Positions 61,559 to 64,000 of a stretch of DNA of 64,000 bases are shown here, one piece after another. The translations under genes were made by a program, and so were the position numbers. The DNA lies in contig JAFZSR010000097.1 of NCBI GenBank assembly GCA_017619275.1, positions 17,319 to 81,318 of the forward strand, in the 5' to 3' direction. The notes beneath the pieces were generated by a model. It was not told where the DNA came from and did not search any database. It worked only from the letters and a program-made list of their open reading frames with translations. The DNA comes from Prevotella sp. GTDB taxonomy: Bacteria; Bacteroidota; Bacteroidia; Bacteroidales; Bacteroidaceae. The first letter of the stretch is position 1; each line of letters opens with the position of its first letter.

Positions 61559-62398
61559 ATGACCAAGAAACAAGCATTACAACTGTTTGAACAGCGGAAG
61601 GTCCGTACCGTGTGGGACGACCAGGAAGAGAAGTGGTATTTCTCAGTAGTAGATGTGGTAAGCGTTCTTACTGACAGTCCTAATCCACGGAATTATTGGA
61701 AAGTATTGAAACATCGGTTAATAAAAGAAGGAAATGAAACGGTTACAAATTGTAACCAGTTGAAACTTCAGGCAGAAGACGGTAAGATGCGATTGACCGA
61801 TGTGGCTGATACTGAGCAGATTTTCCGCATTATCCAGTCCATCCCATCGCCTAAAGCTGAGCCTTTCAAGCAATGGATGGCACAGGTAGCCAGCCAGCGA
61901 ATCGACCAAATGCAAGACCCTGAGTTGAGTATTGACCAGGCCATCATTGACTACAAACGTTTGGGATATAGCGACGCTTGGATTAACCAGCGCATCAAGT
62001 CTATAGAGGTACGCAAAGAACTCACCGACGAATGGAAACGTACAGGTGTGCAGGAAGGATTGGAATATGCTTCGCTCACCGATATTATCACCCGTGAATG
62101 GAGCGGCTTTACCACCAAACAATACAAGCACTTCAAGGGGCTGAAGAAGGAAAACCTGCGCGATAACATGACCAACCTTGAAATAGCTCTTAACATTCTG
62201 GCTGAAGCTTCCGCCACCGAACTTTCCAAGCAACGCGACCCACATGGCTTTCGTCAGCAGACACAGGTCGCCAAAGACGGTGGTAGCGTAGCCAAAGCCG
62301 CCCGCAATCAGTTGGAAAGCAAACTGGGTCGCAGCATCATCTCTTCCGCAAAAGCCAGTGATTATCTGTTGCCTGAAGATTCACAGGAAGGTTCTTGA
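61559..62398 (+). CDS. Bro-N (phage antirepressor-like) protein
   Basis: A 279-residue protein. The N-terminal 100 residues match the Bro-N domain (VRTVWDDQEEKWYFSVVDVVSVLTDSPNPRNYW), found in phage and viral antirepressors and in many chromosomal bacterial genes, including the DinD group. The middle is helical (KAEPFKQWMAQVASQRIDQMQDPELSIDQAI). The C-terminal part has no clear assignment. Such proteins bind DNA or interfere with repressors. No other phage genes are nearby, so it may be a resident stress or mobile-element remnant gene. Confidence 0.8.
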   Translation: MTKKQALQLFEQRKVRTVWDDQEEKWYFSVVDVVSVLTDSPNPRNYWKVLKHRLIKEGNETVTNCNQLKLQAEDGKMRLTDVADTEQIFRIIQSIPSPKAEPFKQWMAQVASQRIDQMQDPELSIDQAIIDYKRLGYSDAWINQRIKSIEVRKELTDEWKRTGVQEGLEYASLTDIITREWSGFTTKQYKHFKGLKKENLRDNMTNLEIALNILAEASATELSKQRDPHGFRQQTQVAKDGGSVAKAARNQLESKLGRSIISSAKASDYLLPEDSQEGS

Positions 62399-62468
62399 TT
62401 ATAATGACACCAGTTCCTCGTTATGGTAGGAATAACAGGATGTTGTTGTAGTAAGAAACAGAAGAAAT

Positions 62469-63776
62469 ATGGCAAAGCTAACCACTGAAGAATTCATCCA
62501 AAAAGCCCGAGATGTGCATGGGGATAAGTATGACTATTCCAAGGTGGAGTATGTGGATTCAAAAACAAAGGTATGCATAACATGCCCCAAACACAGGGAG
62601 TTTTGGCAAAGCCCCCATGTTCATTTGCAGGGAAAAGGTTGTATCAAATGTGGGAGAGAAAGAACGGCACATTTTCATAGTAAATCCCTGGAACAATTTA
62701 TACAAGAAGCAAAGAGAGTTCATGGCAGCAAGTATGACTATTCTAAAGTTGAATTTCTGAACTACCAAACAAGGGTTACCATTATCTGTCCTGTGCATGG
62801 TGAGTTTACCCAATCCCCCACTTCTCATTTACAAGGCTCTGGTTGTCCAAAGTGCGGAAATGACAGAACTGATTTGAGAATGAACAACGAAAGCTTTATC
62901 AACAAGGCCAAGGAAGTTCATGGGGATAGGTACGATTATTCAAAGGTTCAGTATGTCTACAATAAAACAGAGGTCTGTATTATCTGCCGTGAACATGGTG
63001 AATTCTGGCAAAAACCTAAAAATCATCTTAGTGGATACGGTTGTCCTATTTGTTCTGGTCGTAAGAAAATGAGGACATCAGATTTCATTAAGAAAGCCCG
63101 TTCTATACATGGAGAAAAGTATGACTATTCAAAAGCAGAATACAAAGGCAACACAGAAGAAGTTTGCATCATTTGTCCTGAGCATGGTGAGTTTATGCAA
63201 CGAGCAGGAAGTCATCTAAGAGGTGTAGGATGTCCCAAGTGTGGAATAATAAAGAGCAGTTCTGCTCAGAAAATATGGACTCTTGAAAAATGCTATAAAA
63301 CGGCACTTCAATATAAGGATATTGGACCATTCGCTAAAGAATGCCAAGTTGCTTATGTGATAGCACATAGAAACGGATGGCTGAAAGACTATATTTGGCT
63401 TAATCGGAAGAAAAAGCCTAATGGTTATTGGACGAAAGAGAAAGTAATGGAAGAGGCTCAAAAATATACTAGTTCTGGAGAATTCCAAAAAGGAAATATT
63501 TTGGCATATAATGCAGCGATTAATCATGGCTGGATAAAAGACTGCACTTGGTTTATCAAACCTAAAAATGCTAAAAGGTGGAATTATAATACTTGTTTTG
63601 ATGAAGCACAAAAATATACGTCTCGAACAGAATTCCGAACGAGTTCAATTACCGCATATTGTATTGCAAGAGATCACGGATGGTTGGACGAATATATTTG
63701 GCTGGAAAAGCGTATTAACCCCTTCAATTATGAGTTCTGTAAATTAGAAGCTCAAAAATATAAGTATTATAGGTAA
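62469..63776 (+). CDS. Zinc-ribbon repeat protein (DUF723-like), C-terminally cut short
   Basis: A 435-residue protein built from repeats. Residues about 4-270 hold four units of about 67 residues with FI.KA..VHG.KYDYSKVEY and a CP.HGEF.Q....HL.G.GCPKCG pattern, a probable Cys/His zinc site; I believe this is the DUF723 type. Residues about 275-435 hold three units of about 50 residues (EEAQKYTSSGEFQKGNILAY...GWIKDCTWF) and then a fourth that stops after EAQKYKYYR. The protein therefore looks truncated. Related repeats occur in phage and homing-endonuclease-linked proteins, so DNA binding is likely but unproven. The A/T-rich DNA contrasts with its neighbours and suggests acquisition. Confidence 0.75.
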   Translation: MAKLTTEEFIQKARDVHGDKYDYSKVEYVDSKTKVCITCPKHREFWQSPHVHLQGKGCIKCGRERTAHFHSKSLEQFIQEAKRVHGSKYDYSKVEFLNYQTRVTIICPVHGEFTQSPTSHLQGSGCPKCGNDRTDLRMNNESFINKAKEVHGDRYDYSKVQYVYNKTEVCIICREHGEFWQKPKNHLSGYGCPICSGRKKMRTSDFIKKARSIHGEKYDYSKAEYKGNTEEVCIICPEHGEFMQRAGSHLRGVGCPKCGIIKSSSAQKIWTLEKCYKTALQYKDIGPFAKECQVAYVIAHRNGWLKDYIWLNRKKKPNGYWTKEKVMEEAQKYTSSGEFQKGNILAYNAAINHGWIKDCTWFIKPKNAKRWNYNTCFDEAQKYTSRTEFRTSSITAYCIARDHGWLDEYIWLEKRINPFNYEFCKLEAQKYKYYR

Positions 63777-64000
63777 TATCTATTAATACATAAATTCGAG
63801 TGGAAGCCGTTCCGTAGAAATTGATTCTTTCGGATTCTCGCCCTCAGAAGAGGGTTACGGCTCGCGATAGTGTTCGTTTATCCGCTCATTAGCTTATTGA
63901 TTTAGACGATTTGACATGTATGGACACAGTTATCCCTGTACTCTGGCCAAAGCCTTTTCCACTAGAGCAGGCTGGCATCGACAGAGTTGTTCGTATCTGA
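63777..64000. other. Right-edge region without a supported gene
   Basis: No convincing gene was seen. A CCCTC/GAGGG dyad lies near 63841-63856. A 26-codon frame runs from the ATG at 63920 to a TGA at the window's last bases, too short to judge. Confidence 0.4.

Noticed and set aside
63900-64000. Possible rRNA-like stretch on the minus strand containing CAGGGATAAC
   Set aside because: Only about ten bases resemble the 23S rRNA peptidyl-transferase region; the surroundings do not fit.

Overview
The window looks like chromosome of a Bacteroidota bacterium, most like Prevotella and its relatives. Pointers seen in the sequence: a SusC/SusD pair, lipoproteins with short signal peptides, proteins ending in type IX secretion (T9SS) sorting tails, class III fructose-1,6-bisphosphatase, rubredoxin-first rubrerythrin, TPR/transmembrane/LuxR-type regulators, few Shine-Dalgarno sites, and promoters of the Bacteroidota type (TTG, about 20 nt, TAnnTTTG). 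No rRNA, CRISPR array or recognisable insertion sequence was seen; there is one tRNA-Leu(CAA).

Layout. 1-6.3 kb: a TonB-type outer-membrane protein cut by the left edge, tRNA methyltransferase TrmN6, MsrC, a Memo-AMMECR1 fusion, a short-chain dehydrogenase, then (minus) a cytidylate-kinase-like protein and a TerB-DnaJ protein. 6.7-20.2 kb: SusC, SusD, a small lipoprotein, then two copies of a module made of a membrane protein with a C-terminal soluble domain plus a CxxCH-containing beta-propeller lipoprotein; an iron superoxide dismutase gene sits between the copies. 20.3-23 kb: an AAA ATPase and a secreted protein of unknown function. 23.1-38.4 kb: two secreted esterases, an M6 metalloprotease, a 1,600-residue multidomain exoprotein, a membrane-tethered TPR/LuxR-type regulator and an Omp28-like protein. 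38.4-45.2 kb (minus): alpha/beta hydrolase, LTA-synthase-like enzyme, Na+/solute symporter, porin, ManC. 45.5-52.3 kb: a type I restriction-modification operon hsdM-hsdS-(four-helix-bundle gene)-hsdR. 52.7-61.2 kb: BlaI/BlaR-like pair, beta-helix lipoprotein, rubrerythrin, a sugar kinase-nucleotidyltransferase fusion and FBPase III. 61.5-64 kb: a Bro-N protein and a protein built of zinc-ribbon repeats.

The most unusual content is repetitive DNA. Heptamer arrays (TTCAACG type) and octamer arrays (CCAAACGA) lie inside at least six coding sequences, including all three genes with T9SS tails. Neither unit length is a multiple of three, so gain or loss of one unit would shift the frame: these are candidate phase-variable switches. 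A 61-bp hairpin repeat (AACC...GGTT), often flanked by the octamers, occurs in six complete copies, in 5' leaders and inside one gene. Further dispersed elements are a 21-nt-period hairpin array (two copies), an element ending in a perfect palindrome around CTCGTACGAG (two copies), and several GC-rich palindromes. Functional calls come from motif recognition only; no database search was possible.
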